DNA of 64,000 bases from Gymnopus androsaceus JB14 (GCA_009733575.1 ML769410.1:158343-222342); one strand, 5' to 3'. Shown: positions 11,816-25,335, counted from the stretch's first letter. A program made the numbers and translations. The notes: generated by a model from the sequence alone, not told the origin.

Positions 11816-13474
11816 GAATGAACGCGTTCGCATCTCTTAAATTCTTCTATCAGAGAGTTCGATAGCTAGTGAATGAATAGACATTGTGTTATTTAAAAAC
11901 TGGGAAAGCATTATTGAACGAGCCTCATATATCAGTGCATCTGTATACTAGCGAGCCTTTAACCGAAGGAAGATCTATGAAGATTTTCGTAGAAGAAGCC
12001 ATACTATCAATCACGAATCAAATTTCAACAGTGCATTGTGGATAAAGTCAAGGTCCGTTTCCTAACCGTAAGGACCAGAGGAAGTAAGCATGGGATTCTG
12101 ATGATGTCACACAGCTGCCTCTTGACTCAACACGGTCACCAATTTTGTGAATTTCTACACCTTACCAAGCTCTACCCCTTCCATCGACCCGCAAAACCTG
12201 TGAAATCTAGAAACTGAGCGTCACTGGCCCAAACTTGTCTGGATTTGGCGTGTTGCTTGAATACGAAAGCAGCTGGAAATTCGCCGTCCAGCATAACAAC
12301 TCGGGGGATCTAAGTCTGGATCCGTCGCGTCCTCGGAGGTCGAATATCTTCTTTGCCCCTACTATGCTAATCTAAATTTGGCCATACCTCTGAAATACCT
12401 TCGGTGGTCGCGAAGTAGATGCTGACGATGATCTGAACTGCTCGAAACCTTACTATCCAATGGACACATCCTCGGGGGGGGATATTGGACAGATCCCGGT
12501 TAAGGTAAAGCTTAGGGGTTTTTCAAACCTTTGCTCCTTACAGACGCTTTTGTTCCGTGACTAGCACCTCTAATAAGTAGACCTACTTTTGGATCTGCTA
12601 TTGGGCAAGGTCCTGCGCAGGATCGATGTCCCATTACAGAAGTTCTGGTCAAAATTGATTGCCCAATTCGGTTGTGAAAGGTACGTCTATTTCAAGTTTG
12701 TTTCGATTGAACGCTATTAAAATCCATCTGTCTAGTGCTGCACTAGTCTGTTATACTACTAGGATTGCGAACAGTGGCAAATAAACTCCCTGACAGAGGA
12801 CATTTGAGAGTGGATTGGTCGGCCAATCAGTCGGGATGGTTGGCATCTTTTGTGACAGCAGGACTCAGAGATTCCTGGAGCTATCTGTTTCTGATCATGA
12901 GTGGGCCTGTACGCTCTCCACTTTGGTGATTGTGGGGTAGATCCGACAGTTCGCATGCTAGCAATCTCGAAGCTTTCCTTGTTCGATAATTTCGCATGGT
13001 CAAATGTCTTCAATGCCAAATCCAAATCCAAATGCTCAGAGTGGACTTCTGGACTGGTTTTGGATGAGCTCATTACCTTGCATATTTATTGCAGTTGCCA
13101 CCTCCAGAACTCTTCAAGACCCAAAATATAGGCATGCATGCGCGACTGTACGTTCTGCATAGTACCGAGCTAGTAAAAGGAATTTCCCCACTCATTTTGA
13201 AACGATAGCTGATTCAGAAATCGTTCCTTTCAGAAGTTTCTTACACAAGGGTTGGCTGTCAAGTCGACATTTTACGTAGTCCATAAACTTCGTTCTTCTA
13301 GTTCAAGTTTACCTTGTTTGTATACCTGCGTTTTCTAGCACAAGAATCCCTCGTGAGAGGCGATGATACGCCTAGATTCGGGATTTGTTTGATTGGACGC
13401 CGGACTCCACCGGTGCTTATGGCTTATGCTAGGCGAGGGAGAGAATTATGCTGTGAGTAGAATTATGCTGTGAG
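11816..13474. other. Intergenic, upstream block of the sedolisin array
   Basis: No gene recognised. From about 12240 the sequence matches the blocks before the second and third sedolisin genes. For example, an ACCTTCGGT-GGTCGCG-AAGTAG stretch near 12400 recurs near 18890 and 24890, and ATTGCGAACAGT followed by CAAATAAACT near 12762 recurs near 19017 and 25017. The block therefore marks the left edge of the repeated unit. Confidence 0.6.
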
Positions 13475-13476
13475 TA
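13443..13476 (+). repeat. Perfect 17-bp tandem duplication next to the TATA box
   Basis: GAATTATGCTGTGAGTA occurs twice with no gap (13443-13459 and 13460-13476). The second copy runs into the TATA box. Copies 2 and 3 of the array have a single related element (GAATTATCCTGTGAGTA). Confidence 0.8.
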
Positions 13477-13480
13477 TAAA
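13475..13480 (+). promoter_or_regulatory. TATA box of sedolisin copy 1
   Basis: TATAAA in the conserved context TGTGAGTATAAAAGCTCA, 63 bases before the ATG; the same context precedes all three paralogs. Confidence 0.7.
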
Positions 13481-13537
13481 AGCTCAGTGTATCTTTTACT
13501 GTTCAATAGGCCTTGACGATTCGCTCCATCGAGTATC

Positions 13538-16047
13538 ATGGTCTATCTTGCACCTTTCGCTGTTGCGCTCGCAGCCTTATCTGCACTACCTACCTCCATG
13601 GCGGCTGCACACCGCGCTATGGTCGTTCACGAAGAGCGCGAGGTTCCCGCTCATTTTGCTCTTGCCGGTACGCCCAGCCCCGATACGCCTATCAGCCTCA
13701 AGATTGCGCTCACCGCCACGGACATGTCTGGTTTGGAGAAGGTCGCCTGGGATGTCAGCACCCCCGGTAATCCTCTCTATGGACAACATCTAAACTATGA
13801 CGAAGTATGCATTGCAGTGGTCTCATTTGAATACACTTATTTACTTCACATTTTAGACTCGAGCATATGCGGCCCCCCATCCAGAAACCGTTTCAGCGGT
13901 CACTAAATGGTTGAACGAGAACGGCATCACGAACCTTACGACCAGTGGAGCATTCAACGACTGGCTCGCCTTCACCGTCCCCATCTCTACTGCCAACTCG
14001 CTTCTCAAAGCAAACTTCCAAAAGTTCTCCGAGGTTGGGGGACCGACGGAGTTGACTAGGACTCTGTCGTACTCCATTCCTGTTGACTTGAAGCAGCACG
14101 TCGACTTGGTTTACCCCACCACAGACTTTGTAAGGCTAAGCAAAGGCCCCAGGTTCGAAGTCCACAAAACTTTGGACAAATTGGCTACTAGAGACGTTTC
14201 TGCATCATGCCAGTCCGCAATCACACCACAATGTTTGCAGGTGAAAAAGCATCATAATCATGGAAATTTTTTTATTTATTGAATATTCTACTGCGTGAAA
14301 TACAGGCTCTGTATGGAATTCCAACAACTTCAGCTACCAATTCGTCGAACAACAACACCATTGGCGTATCTGCATTTCTTAACCAGTGGGCTGAGGTGAT
14401 TCAAAAACCGCTTTTTTACTATTAAATTCGTCTGAAAAGGTCATGGATATAGAAAGCGGACTTGGAACAGTTCTTGAAAGCATATAGGACGGATATCCCA
14501 TCCACTACCACTTTTCAGGAACAAAATTTAGATGGTGGCATGGATCCACAACTTCCAGGTGCTGCTGGTATAGAGGCGGTAAGCCGATTTACATCGTTCA
14601 ATCCTGGCAGTTTATATGACGCCTCGGATAGAACCTTGATACCCAATACACTGTCGGCGTCGCTACGGGTGTCCCCGTTACTTTATTCTCTGTTGGGTCC
14701 GCCAATACAGACGGTGGCCTTGATGGCTTCTTGGACCTGGCGAACAACCTTCTCAACCAGACAACGACTCCCGGTGTGAGTCTATCTCACAATGTGCATT
14801 TGGAAAGCTTGCTCTAATTCGGAAAATTTGCAGGTGCTTACTACTAGGTAAGACCCTGCGATTCCGGCTTGAGTTTAAGCTGACTGTTTTTATCATATAG
14901 CTACGGGTTCGGTCTATTCCAGAACTCTCAGCGATAAATAGTACTGATCGTCCTGTGTAGGTTCAACGAAGGAGACGTTACTCAAGCATTGGCAGTGTGA
15001 GCATTCCTGAGTTTTGCCCAAGTGCGCAGCATCGCTGACCGTGATTCTCTTTAGCAATCTTTGCAATGCGTACATGATGCTGGGTGGTCGTGGAACTTCG
15101 GTTATCTACGCATCTGGTTAGTAGGAATCCAACCTTGCTTCATTAGACACTGACTAGAATCATGTCAGGGGACGGCGGTGTTTCTGGTTCACAAAGTCAA
15201 AATTGCACAACCTTTGTCCCGACGTTCCCAAGTGGCTGTCCTTGGGTCACCAGTGTAGGAAGTACGAACTTGACAAACAATGATGCTGGTAATCTTACTG
15301 AAACTGCGGCAACATTTTCCGCCGGTGGCTTTTCAAACTATTTCACTATACCTTCATACCAAAACGACGCCGTTAATCTCTATCTCGACGGCCTTGGCAG
15401 TATGTACAGTGGAAAGTATAATTCCAGTAGAAAAGCGCGCGCCTAGTAAGGTTCTTCTTTAATCCATTGTATTAAAGCTCACGCTTTGCCAAAAGTCCAG
15501 ACGTTTCTACAAATGGGGTAAACTATACGATTATTTTGAATGATGTGTTGCAGATCATTGGTCTCAAAGCAAGTGTTGGTGGAACGTCATGCTCTAGCCC
15601 TACTTTTGCTTCTATAATTGCTTTAATCAATGACCGTCTAATTGGGGTGGGCAAACCACGACTCGGCTTCTTGAACAATCGGTATGTATTCTTTACCTTG
15701 AACACTGGAATCTCCACTGATTCCTCTTAGATTGTACGCCAAAGCTACCAGTGGGGCGTTCAACGACATAACGACAGGATCAAACCCCGGGTGTACGTGG
15801 AGTTTTACAGTATCCAATATTACGTTGACAGGTTAGATTCTAGGTGGCACCAATGGTTTCCCGGCTGCACAAGGATGTAAGTCCTTTGTATTACATGTAC
15901 AGGCTCCTCATTCTGACGCTTTCATAAAGGGGATCCTGTTACGGGTCTTGGTATGTCAATGTTTTCTTTGACTCTTTTCCCTCTCCAATTCTTCGATATT
16001 TAGGAACACCAAACTTTGGAAACCTTCTCGCTGCGGCTATGGGTTAA
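13538..16047 (+). CDS. Sedolisin-family tripeptidyl peptidase, copy 1 (intact)
   Basis: Secreted acid serine-carboxyl peptidase (MEROPS S53) that removes tripeptides from N-termini, used for extracellular protein digestion. It has a signal peptide (APFAVALAALSALPTSMA) and a pro-domain of the Pro-kumamolisin type (LEKVAWDVSTPGNPLYGQHL, then AYAAPHPETVSAVTKWLNEN). The peptidase domain holds GIPTTSATNS. The catalytic Glu and Asp are in GIEANLDTQYT, restored across an intron ending near 14630. SYGFNEGDVTQALA and NLCNAYMMLGGRGTS follow. The oxyanion Asp is in ASGDGGVSG and the nucleophile Ser in GGTSCSSPTFASI. The calcium-site tail reads DITTGSNPGCGTNGFPAAQG, then WDPVTGLGTPNFGNLL. About twelve introns of 45-60 bases. 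Every conserved join can be made in frame, with GT-AG ends, to the TAA at 16045-16047. Judged functional; about 560 residues. Confidence 0.93.
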
Positions 16048-19000
16048 GTTCCATAGAAATCAGTCTGGGGCAATTTGTACTAGCACTGTTCGAACAATTT
16101 CAGGCCACACAGCCATCATCTACGTAAATGGGTTCTTTTCTTAACATTGCAGGTGCTTTATACAGTGAATCCTTGATATTCTATTTTGTGAGCATAAGAT
16201 TAAATCACAAAATATGTACATTCTTTCCCAGTCAATTACGGTAGCTTACTAGTTTAGTGAGACAAATTCGGTCTGATAAACTCAGCTTTGACCTCCTCCA
16301 CGTGATTGTATGATCAGAAGCCACTGAATTACTCTAACCTTCGAGCTGGAACTCGAAGAACAGCACTCTCATTGTTTCGGCGCGCTCTTTGATTCCTTCC
16401 GATAGACTCTAGTCTTTATGGACCGGATGTATGACGCGGCATAGAGCGCCACTGGTTGGAAGCACGGATTTCGTTGTTTGTTAAAGTATGTTTATTTCCT
16501 TTTTCTATCAATACATAAATTTTCTCTTGCAGATAACCAGATCATCGCTACCGCATGCGCTTCGAGTGCCGGAGGTCATTTTGGACTCGAGACTGCATAT
16601 AGAGCAAGTTGCTATTCTCTTCGAATGGAATATGCAAATATCGGCGATGAATCTTTTCCTGCTCTCTTCCATCATCGAGTCCGCATCCTCCAGATTCTAA
16701 ACCCCAATTCGCTCTCCAAAGCCTCAACCACAACGTTGTGATCATTTCCTCGCGTTATGGTTGGGAACAAGGTCATTTGGGAAGGCATGGGTGAATGAAC
16801 ATTCGGGCGAGACTGTGGGTTAAACAGAGAATGGAAGGAGATGTTGAGTGAGTGTCACGGCGAGCTCAGCCAAAGCGAGCAACAAAGTTCAGGACGCGAA
16901 ACAGCTTCACTCGCTGTGTAGAACATCGCTTGTCGACAGCGATAGTGAAGATGGCCGATCCTTGGTATCTCATTGGCTCGTCCTACAAAAATATTTCTGC
17001 GCCTCCAGATGCGGTTCCAGGGGTTTAAATGCCAGAGTGGCTGCTGTATCATTATGGCGCGCGAGCCCGAGACACGCAGCAAAAATTCGTCTATCATAAC
17101 CATAACCATCTTTCGCATTCTCACCGCATCTGCACCTTTCAACCTTCATCTTTGTCTCCGCCAGGGCAACCTCTACGACTCCGACCTCCTATATAATATT
17201 GCCCTACAACAGCCCAGCCATTTCTTAGTCGCTGGCACAAGCAGAGCGTACCAAGGCCGGCTGGGGCTCTCTTTTTTTGAGGAAGTGGGAGGGAGTGCGG
17301 GAATTCGAGGAGACAGGATCTAAGGGACAGAGAGAGATGAAATGATAGATTGAATATTGAAATCAAAGCTTTTTCCGACGACCAATCAGTCCATCTTTTC
17401 TTCCACTTTCCTCCTCGATACGGTACGGTTACAGTTCATCATTCATCGTCATCGAACACCTCCCCTCCTTTGGTCCCTGTCGCGAATCGTATCATTCTTT
17501 TAAATTTTTTCACCTTCGCCTTGGTGACACATATGTAGTACGGACTTGGCTCTTAATCCCTTCTTACCGCCCTTGCCTTCTGCAGCCACCGTCGTGGTAG
17601 GCAAAGGTGTTCCTGATTCTGCTTCGTGGTGCTCTTCCGGTCTGTCGCCTTTCTCATCAAACACTTTAGACCGCGAGCGGGCCAGCGAGACTTTGGTCTA
17701 CAGAAGCTTTCTGGACCTAGTTGGCTAGAACTGCTAGCACAAGGCGGAGTAGCGGGGTAGCAGGATACGATAGGATAAGATAGAATCCGAAGAATTGCAG
17801 GCTTGACTTGGCGAAAACTGTCATCCATGGTCGAGATCATTGTGAGTCTACTCCGTCGATTTCAGTAGCAAGACGATTTTTTGAAGGAAGTGTTTTTGTT
17901 TGTGGATCGCATTGTTAATAGAACATCCATTTCTTCTCTCCAACCTTATTTCAATCGATCTCTTGCTTTCCTTCCCAGGACTCTCGATATTACCTCTCAC
18001 TACTTCCCTCCTCCTCGCATCAGTGGCATGCTCCTCTCCACCCCTAGAACAAACATGGATACGGATGCAGATATGCTACGTCCCACGAAACTACTCCGCC
18101 CCTTTCCGAAAAGCATACCTCTTCTATCTCGGGTATCTGGACTGGGATCCAGGAGAACTAACAACACCGTTGCGGCTCGCGAGCAAGAACAGAAGCTTCT
18201 AGTGGTAATGTGACAGGCTGACAGTGATGCAGGTAGAGGCTGGATTAGCATAAGCGGGAGGCGTAGGCTTATTTTATAGTCGATACGGCGATTCGAATCG
18301 CGATTGTCACTGGTCAGAGTAGCACTGGGCGGTGAAGCTTTCACGGCTACAAATGGGATATGGGGAGGGGATTAAATGAGTAAATGGTAACTGGTGAATA
18401 GTGTTTCGAGTTTGAGGAAACGTTGGGTGGGTTTCATATGGCATGTGCAGGAAGATTTTTTCTGTTTATTGGACTCAGGAGTACGTTTTGTTCATCAACT
18501 TACATATGCATGGCGGGTCCGGGGAATGTTATGAAGAGTTATTTACTTTATTCGACAGCTTGACTGTTTTTTCATTTCCTTCCTTCTGTTAATTGAACTT
18601 TCATGGCTCGTATCGCGATTGTTGACGTCTTTCTTTAGAAATTAATCCTAATATGTAGCACAGTATTCCAACATGCTACATATTGACATTGGCAACAATT
18701 GCGCACAGTGCGAACGCGGCTAAAAATCTGATATCCAGCTCTAGTACTGTTTGAACAACTCGCAGAATCTTTCCATTCCAAAAGTCCGCATCCGACGGTC
18801 ACGTCCTCGGGAGAGCTCGAACGCAGCCCTTTGATCCCGTTACTTATGCCAATCCAAATTTTGGCCATACAAATATACCAATGAAATACCTTCGGTCGTC
18901 GCGACTCGCGAAGTAGAACCAATGGGCCCGTTCTCGGGAAGGATACTAGAGTCCGGAAAGGTGCATTTCAAAAAAATTTCTATTGAACCTCATCATCCAC

Positions 19001-19645
19001 TAGTCTTCGATACTAGATTGCGAACAGTCACAAATAAACTCACTTAAAGAGGGCAGTTGACAGTGGATTGGTCGGGCGAGTATAGTTGACATACTGTTTT
19101 TTTTGACAGCTGAACTCAAAGATTCCGGTTTTTCTTGAGCTTCTAGGTGTGGTCATTGGAGCTATCTGTTTCTTAATGCGTCTGTGCACTCTGGTAATCG
19201 TTGGGTAAATCCGACCTGAGCTCGCATATGCTTTCCTTGTTCAAGTATCTCACCTGTTTTTATTATCAGATCTCTCAGTGCCCAAAGCAAAATCTTCGGA
19301 GTGGACTGCTGGAGGGGCTCTGGATGATAACATTCCCTTGCGTAAGACGTCGAGTGCTCATCAAGTTCTTCGCTCAGAAATATCGATATACACGCTCGAC
19401 TTTACCGAGCTGGTAAAAGCAATCTCCTCCGCTCATTTTGAAACGATAGCTTATCCAGAAATCGTTCCTTACAGAAGCTTGTGTCATCTACAAGGGTTGG
19501 CTGTCATATACGGTCCATAAACTCTGTTATTCTAGCTCGAGTTTACCTTGTATGCCCGCGTTTTCAAGCACCGCGATAGGCGATGGTCATGCCCAGCGTG
19601 ATCGAGATTTGATGCCGCGCTTTAGCCAGAGAATTATCCTGTGAG
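16048..19645. other. Intergenic block between sedolisin copies 1 and 2, repeated after copy 2
   Basis: No firm gene. Four sub-blocks reappear downstream of copy 2: (a) about 16375-16700, with TTCCTTCCGATAGACTC and a spliced-looking gtatgt...cag; (b) about 17090-17260, with CAGCCCAGCC; (c) about 17340-17540, with TGAACATTGAAATC-like sequence and CACCTCCCCTCC; (d) about 17560-18620, with GAGGCAAAGGTGTT-like sequence. In block d the minus strand reads KVFDEKGDRPEEHHEAE and then SGTPLPTTTVAAEGKGGKK between about 17680 and 17550, which looks protein-like. The matching frame after copy 2 is not preserved, so I do not call a gene. The upstream block of copy 2 begins near 18650. Confidence 0.5.
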
Positions 19646-19651
19646 TATAAA
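19646..19651 (+). promoter_or_regulatory. TATA box of sedolisin copy 2
   Basis: TATAAA in the shared context TGTGAGTATAAAAGCTCA, 49 bases before the ATG at 19695. Confidence 0.7.
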
Positions 19652-19694
19652 AGCTCAATAGGCCTTTCACCCCAATTCGCTCACATTGAGTATC

Positions 19695-22216
19695 ATGGTC
19701 TATCTTGCAGCGTTCGCTTTTGCGCTTGCAGCCTTATCTACACTACCTACCTCCATGGCGGCTGATGTCCCTGCACACCGCATTATGGTCGTTCATGAAG
19801 AGCGCGAGCTCCCTGATCATTTTGCTCTTGCCGGTACGCCAAGCCCCGACACGCCTATCAGCCTCAAGATTGCGCTCACCGCCACGGACATGGCTGGTTT
19901 GGAGAAGGTCGTCTGGGATGTCAGCACTCCCGGTAATTCTCTCTATGGACAACATCTAAGCTATGATGAAGTACGCGTTACAATGGTCTCATTTAGATAC
20001 ACTTATTTATTTATTCCACATTTTAGACTCGAGCATATGCGGTCCCCAGTCCAGAAACTGTTTCGGCAGTGGCTACATGGTTGAACGAGAACGGCATCAC
20101 GAACCTTACGAGCAGTGGAGCATTCGATGATTGGCTCGGCTTTACCGTCCCCATCTCTATTGCCAACTCGCTTCTCAACGCAAACTTCGAAAAGTTCTCC
20201 GAAGTCGGGGGACCGAGGGAGTTGACTAGGACTCTGTCATACTCTATTCCTGTTGACTTGAAGCAGCATATCGACTTGGTTTACCCCACCACAGATTTTG
20301 TAAGGCTAAGCAAAGGCCCCAAGCTCGAAGTCCACGAAACTTCGGACAAATTGGCTACCAGAGCCGTTGCTGCATCATGCCAGTCGGCAGTCATACCACA
20401 ATGTTTGCAGGTGAAAATTCATCAAAATTCATCATAATTATGGAACATTTTTTCATTGAATGTTGCGTGAATATACAGAATCTGTACGGAATTCCGACAA
20501 CTCCAGCTACTAATTCGTTGAACACCCTTTTTGTATCTGGTTTTGATGACGAATGGGCTCAGGTAATTTGAACATCTTCCTGTTTACCATTAGATTTGTC
20601 TGACAAAGTCATAAAACTATAGGAAGAGGACTTGGAGGAGTTCTTGTCCATATATAGGACGGATATCCGAGTCCCATTAAAAACCACTTTTCAGGAAAAA
20701 TTTGTAGATGGAGGTGAAAATCCACAAGCGCCACTTATTGCTGGTATAGAGGCGGTGAGCCGATTTACATCCTTGTTCAATCCCGGCGGTTACGTGACTC
20801 CTCGCATAGGACCTTGATACCCAATACACTGTCGGAATCGCTACAAATGTCTCCGTTACTTTCATTTCTGTTGGGGACAACAATACAGACGGTGACCTTG
20901 ATGGCTTCTTGGACCTGGCGAACTACCTTCTCAACAAGACAACGACTCCCGGTGTGAGTCTATCTCACAATGTGCATTTAGAAAGCTTTCACTAATTTGA
21001 TAAATTTGTAGGTGCTTACTACTAGGTGAGACTCTTTCTGGCTTGAATTTGAACTGACTGTTTTCATCATATAGCTACGGGTTCGATCTATTCATCAATC
21101 CTCAGCGATAAATAGCACTGATTATCCATCTGTGTAGGTTCAACGAGGGAGACGTTACTCTAGCATCGGCCAAGCGAGTATTCTTGAGTTTTTGCCCAAA
21201 TGCGCAGCATCGCTGATCATGGTTCTCTTTAGCAATCTCTGCAATGCGTACCTGAAGTTGACTGCTCGTGGAACTTCGATTCTTTTCTCATCTGGTAGGA
21301 ATCAAGCCTTAGTTGGTGAGACACTGACTAAAATCGTACCAGGGGACGGCGGTGTTTCTGGATCACAAAATCAAAGCTGCACGACATTTGTGCCGACGTT
21401 CCCAAGTACATGTCCTTATGTCACCAGTGTAGGAAGTACAAATTTGACGGTAGCTGGTAATCCTACTGAAACTGCTGCAACATTTTCTGCCGGTGGCTTT
21501 TCAAACTATTTCCCTACACCTGCGTACCAAAAACCCGATGTCCCGGACTATCTTACCGGCCTTAACGATGCATACAAAGAACTGTACAATTCCAGTGGAC
21601 GTGGCTAGTAAGGTTTTTCTTGAATCCCTCGTATTAAAACTCACGCTTTGCCAAAAGTCCAGACGTTTCTACCTTGGGGGTAAACTTCCAGATTGTTGTG
21701 GATAGCCTGCTTGGGATCGTTCCAGGTCTTACTCTATCTGTTGATGGAACGTCATGCTCTAGCCCTACTTTTGCTTCTATCATTGCTTTAATCAACGATC
21801 ATCTACTTGAGAAGGAGAAACCACGACTCGGCTTCTTGAACCCTTTGTATGTATTCTTTACTTTGAATACAAGAATCTCCACTGATTCCTCTTAGGTTGT
21901 ACAGTTTCCCAAAGGTGTTCAACGACATAACGACAGGATCAAACCCCGGGTGTACGTGGAGTTTTACAGTATCCAATATTCATACGTTAATAAATTCCCT
22001 AGGTGGTACCAATGGTTTCCCGGCTACGAAAGGATGTAAGTCCTTTGTATTAAATGTACAGGCTCGTGCTGACGCCTGATCCAAGGGGATCCTGTTACAG
22101 GTCTCGGTATGTCAATATTTTCCTTGGCTCTTTACCTTTTCCAATTCTTCGATATTTACTATTTAGGAACACCAAACTTCACCAGCCTTCTCCAAACTGC
22201 TTTGGATAATTCGTAA
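19695..22216 (+). CDS. Sedolisin-family tripeptidyl peptidase, copy 2 (intact, one GC-AG intron)
   Basis: Paralog of the gene at 13538 with the same exon plan and predicted secretion (AAFAFALAALSTLPTSMAA). The pro-domain includes LEKVVWDVSTPGNSLYGQHL. Catalytic residues are kept: Glu and Asp in GIEADLDTQYT, oxyanion Asp in SSGDGGVSG, nucleophile in DGTSCSSPTFASI. The C-terminal calcium site reads DITTGSNPGCGGTNGFPA and WDPVTGLGTPNFTSLL; stop TAA at 22214-22216. The intron after ASAN (donor at 21175) starts GCGAGT where paralogs have GTGAGT; reading it as a GC-AG intron keeps the frame (NLCNAYLKLTARGTS). Loops near YFPTPAYQKPDVPDYLTG differ most from the other copies, so substrate preference may have shifted. 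The call rests on exon joins made by eye, but the motif set is complete. Confidence 0.92.
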
Positions 22217-25200
22217 TGCCGTTCGAACAACTTCAGGGCCAGTGAAGATATTTACGTAGACAATGGCTGCACCGGATTCAGTCGATTGCTTACTAGTTTA
22301 GTGAGACGCCTCTTGGTTTTACTTAGTACTGTACTGTTTATATGATCGCTGTTTATGATAGAGTCACTAGTATTGCCGTGTGTTACTTACCACGGTTGGG
22401 CGCTGGCCGGCTCCTCAAGCCACGCGCTCGGTCCGACTCTTCCTGTCCAACTCTTCCTGCTCATTGAATCTTGATTCTCTCCGATAACCTCTTCACTGCA
22501 TTAGTAATCCAACGTTAAGCATCGATAGAACATCCATTTGACAATCGACTACATATCCTCCAAACGCGCTTCCGGTCCCACCTCTCAAAAGAGCCCGTCG
22601 AGATGCGCAGAAAAACCAACTTTCGCGTTCTCGCCGCATGTACATCTTTTCATCCTACATCTCCGCTTCCGCCAACACTGCTCTACAGCAGCCCAGCCAT
22701 CTCTTTAGTCGCTGGCGCAAGCAGAGAGTTCGAGGATTGAGCCGAGACAGAAGCTGGGTCTCTTCTCATAGTTAACGTCAATTGAGGGAATGGGACAATG
22801 AATTGAACATTGACATCAAAGACACATTCTACGAGTAATCGGTCCATCTTCTCTTACACCACCTCCTCAATACAGTACGAGTACATTTCGAGGGCATCAT
22901 CATCAAACACCTCTCCAGCAATGATGCTCGGTATTTAATAGCAATGTTTTCGCGTGCTCTTCTATTTCTTCCGATATACTCCAGTCTGGACCGGTTTTCA
23001 GACGCTGTTTCTGTATGACGCGGCGCAGAGTGCCATAATGTTGGTTCGAAGCACAGATGGATTTCGTTGATTGTTAAAGGATTTTGGCGTATGTCTATTT
23101 CCTTCCTATTTCAATTTCTATCAACAGTAATTTTTCTTACAGAGAACCAGCTCACCGCAAGCCCCATCTGCCAGAGGCCATTACGACCTCAGGATCCTAG
23201 GATCTTTCATAAAACGATTTTTCTTCCAGCTCACTTAGCAACAACAATAGAGCAAGTTATTTGTCTCTTCAAATGGAAAGCCGATGAATCTTTCCCTGCA
23301 CTCTCTCGTAATCTTTCCATCGTCTCTGCATCCTTGATCTATAGGCTGGGTCTCCTACCGCTCAGTCTGAATTCCAAATTTCCGACACTTCCTGGACCTC
23401 TAGCCCAGCTAATTACGCTCGACAAGGACGCACAACCTATAATAATCATACCCATATTTCACATCTACATTACGGAAGGAGATGAGACGACGGATTGAAC
23501 ATTGAAATCGAAGCTTTTTTCGACGGCCAATCAGTTCATTTTCTCTTATACATCCCCTCAATATGGCACGGATACAGTTTGATTGCCTCATCATCATCAT
23601 CAAACACCTCCCCTCCTTTGGTCCCTGCCGTATCATTCTTTCTTCGCCTTCGCCTTGGTCCTGGTCGACTATACATACGTACTTAGTACGGACTTGGGTT
23701 CTCTTACCCTCTCGAATGAACCACAAGCCTAATACCTCCTACTCACTCTCCCCTCGGGCCTCTGCGGCCGCTGCCGTGGGAGGCAAAGGTCTTTCCACTT
23801 TCCTTCGTGGTATTCTTCTGAGGTCCGCTCTGGATACCGTACGGTCCACGGATAAGGATACATCGTAGCCTTCTCATCAAAGACTTTGAGGCCGCGGGAG
23901 GACTAGCGAGACTTTGGTCGATGAAGCATGGAAGCAATCTGGACCTGGCTGGGTGGAGTTGCTAGCACAAGGCGGAGGAGTACGAGGAGTACTGGGGTAG
24001 CAAGATAGAATGGAATACGATAGGATCCGGAGATTGGGAGGCTTGGCTTGGCGAGAAGTGCCATCCACGGTCGAGATTATGGTGAGTCTACTCCGTCGAT
24101 TTGAGTAGCGAGACGATTTTTTGCAGGAGTTTTGTCTGGTGTATGCGACGAGATCTTGGATCATATCGCTGACAGAACATCCCTTTCCCTTCCAGAACTC
24201 TTGAATATTACTTCCCTTCTCGCATCATTGACATCCTCCTCTACTAACCCCGAGAGCAAACATGGGTACGGATACTTCACACGAATCTACGAACGGAATA
24301 ACCTCCGCTTCCTTCCGAGGAGCATACCCTCTCTACTTACCTCGGGCATTGTGACAGGCTGACAGCGGTGTAGCGAAAGGCTAGATTAGCGCGAACGGAG
24401 GCGTCAGCTTTGAGTTGAAGTTGGAGGAAGCGTCGGGTTTCATGTGGCATGTGCAGGAAGACTTTTTCCGTTCATTGGACTCGGAAGATGAGATGAGCTT
24501 AGGCGGAATATGTGTCTGTTGTTGTTCGTCGACTTACATATGCTTGACGGAAATGTTACGGAGAGTTACTTTATTCTAGAACTCGAATATTTTCTTTCTT
24601 CTGTCAAATTGAACTTTCATAGCTCGTATCGCGATCGCTGACATCTTTCTTTAGAAGATCTTCATGTAACACAGTTTCCAACATGCTACATATTGACATT
24701 GACAAGAGTTGCGCACAATGCGAACACAGCTAAAATCTGCTGTGCAGATCCAGCTCTGTTAGAACAACGCAGAATCTTTCTATTTCAAAAGCTCAGATCT
24801 GAGGGTCTCGTCCTCGGGTTCGGTACCTTCTTTGATCTTATTGCTTATGCCAATCCGAATTTTGGCCATACATAGATGCCGATGAAATACCTTTGGTCGT
24901 CGCAACTCGCGAAGTAGAACTTCATGTATCTAATGGGTACAGAGCCCGGTTAAAGTGAGAAAGGTACATTTCAAGTTTCTTTTGATTGAATCTCATCCAG
25001 TCAGTCCTTGTACTAGATTGCGAACAGTAGCAAATAAACTGGTCGGGCGAGTATGGTTGGCATACTGTTTTGTGACAGCCGAACTCAGAGATTCCGATTC
25101 TTTTTGAGCTCCAGGTGAGGTCATTGTTTCTAAATGCGTCTGTGAACTCTGTGGTAATTGTTGGGTAAATCCGATCTACAGCAGTTGGCTGTCATACGAT

Positions 25201-25335
25201 CCATCAATTTAGTTTTTCTAGCTCAAGTTTACTTTGCTTGTATGCCTGCGTTTTCTAGCACCGCGGTTGATGCCCAATATTGGGGCATTTTCTTCCATTG
25301 GACGCCGCGCTTTAGCCAGGGAATTATCCTGTGAG
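22217..25335. other. Intergenic block between sedolisin copies 2 and 3, with nested duplication
   Basis: Holds the same sub-blocks as the 16-18.6 kb spacer in a different order and number: b (about 22600-22740), c-like (about 22790-22920), a (about 22955-23300), c (about 23480-23640), d (about 23740-24650). Block c, with TGAACATTGA followed by ATC-AAG, is present twice here. The upstream block of copy 3 follows from about 24690, starting near CATGCTACATATTGACATTG (also at about 18671). No gene was recognised on either strand. Confidence 0.5.
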
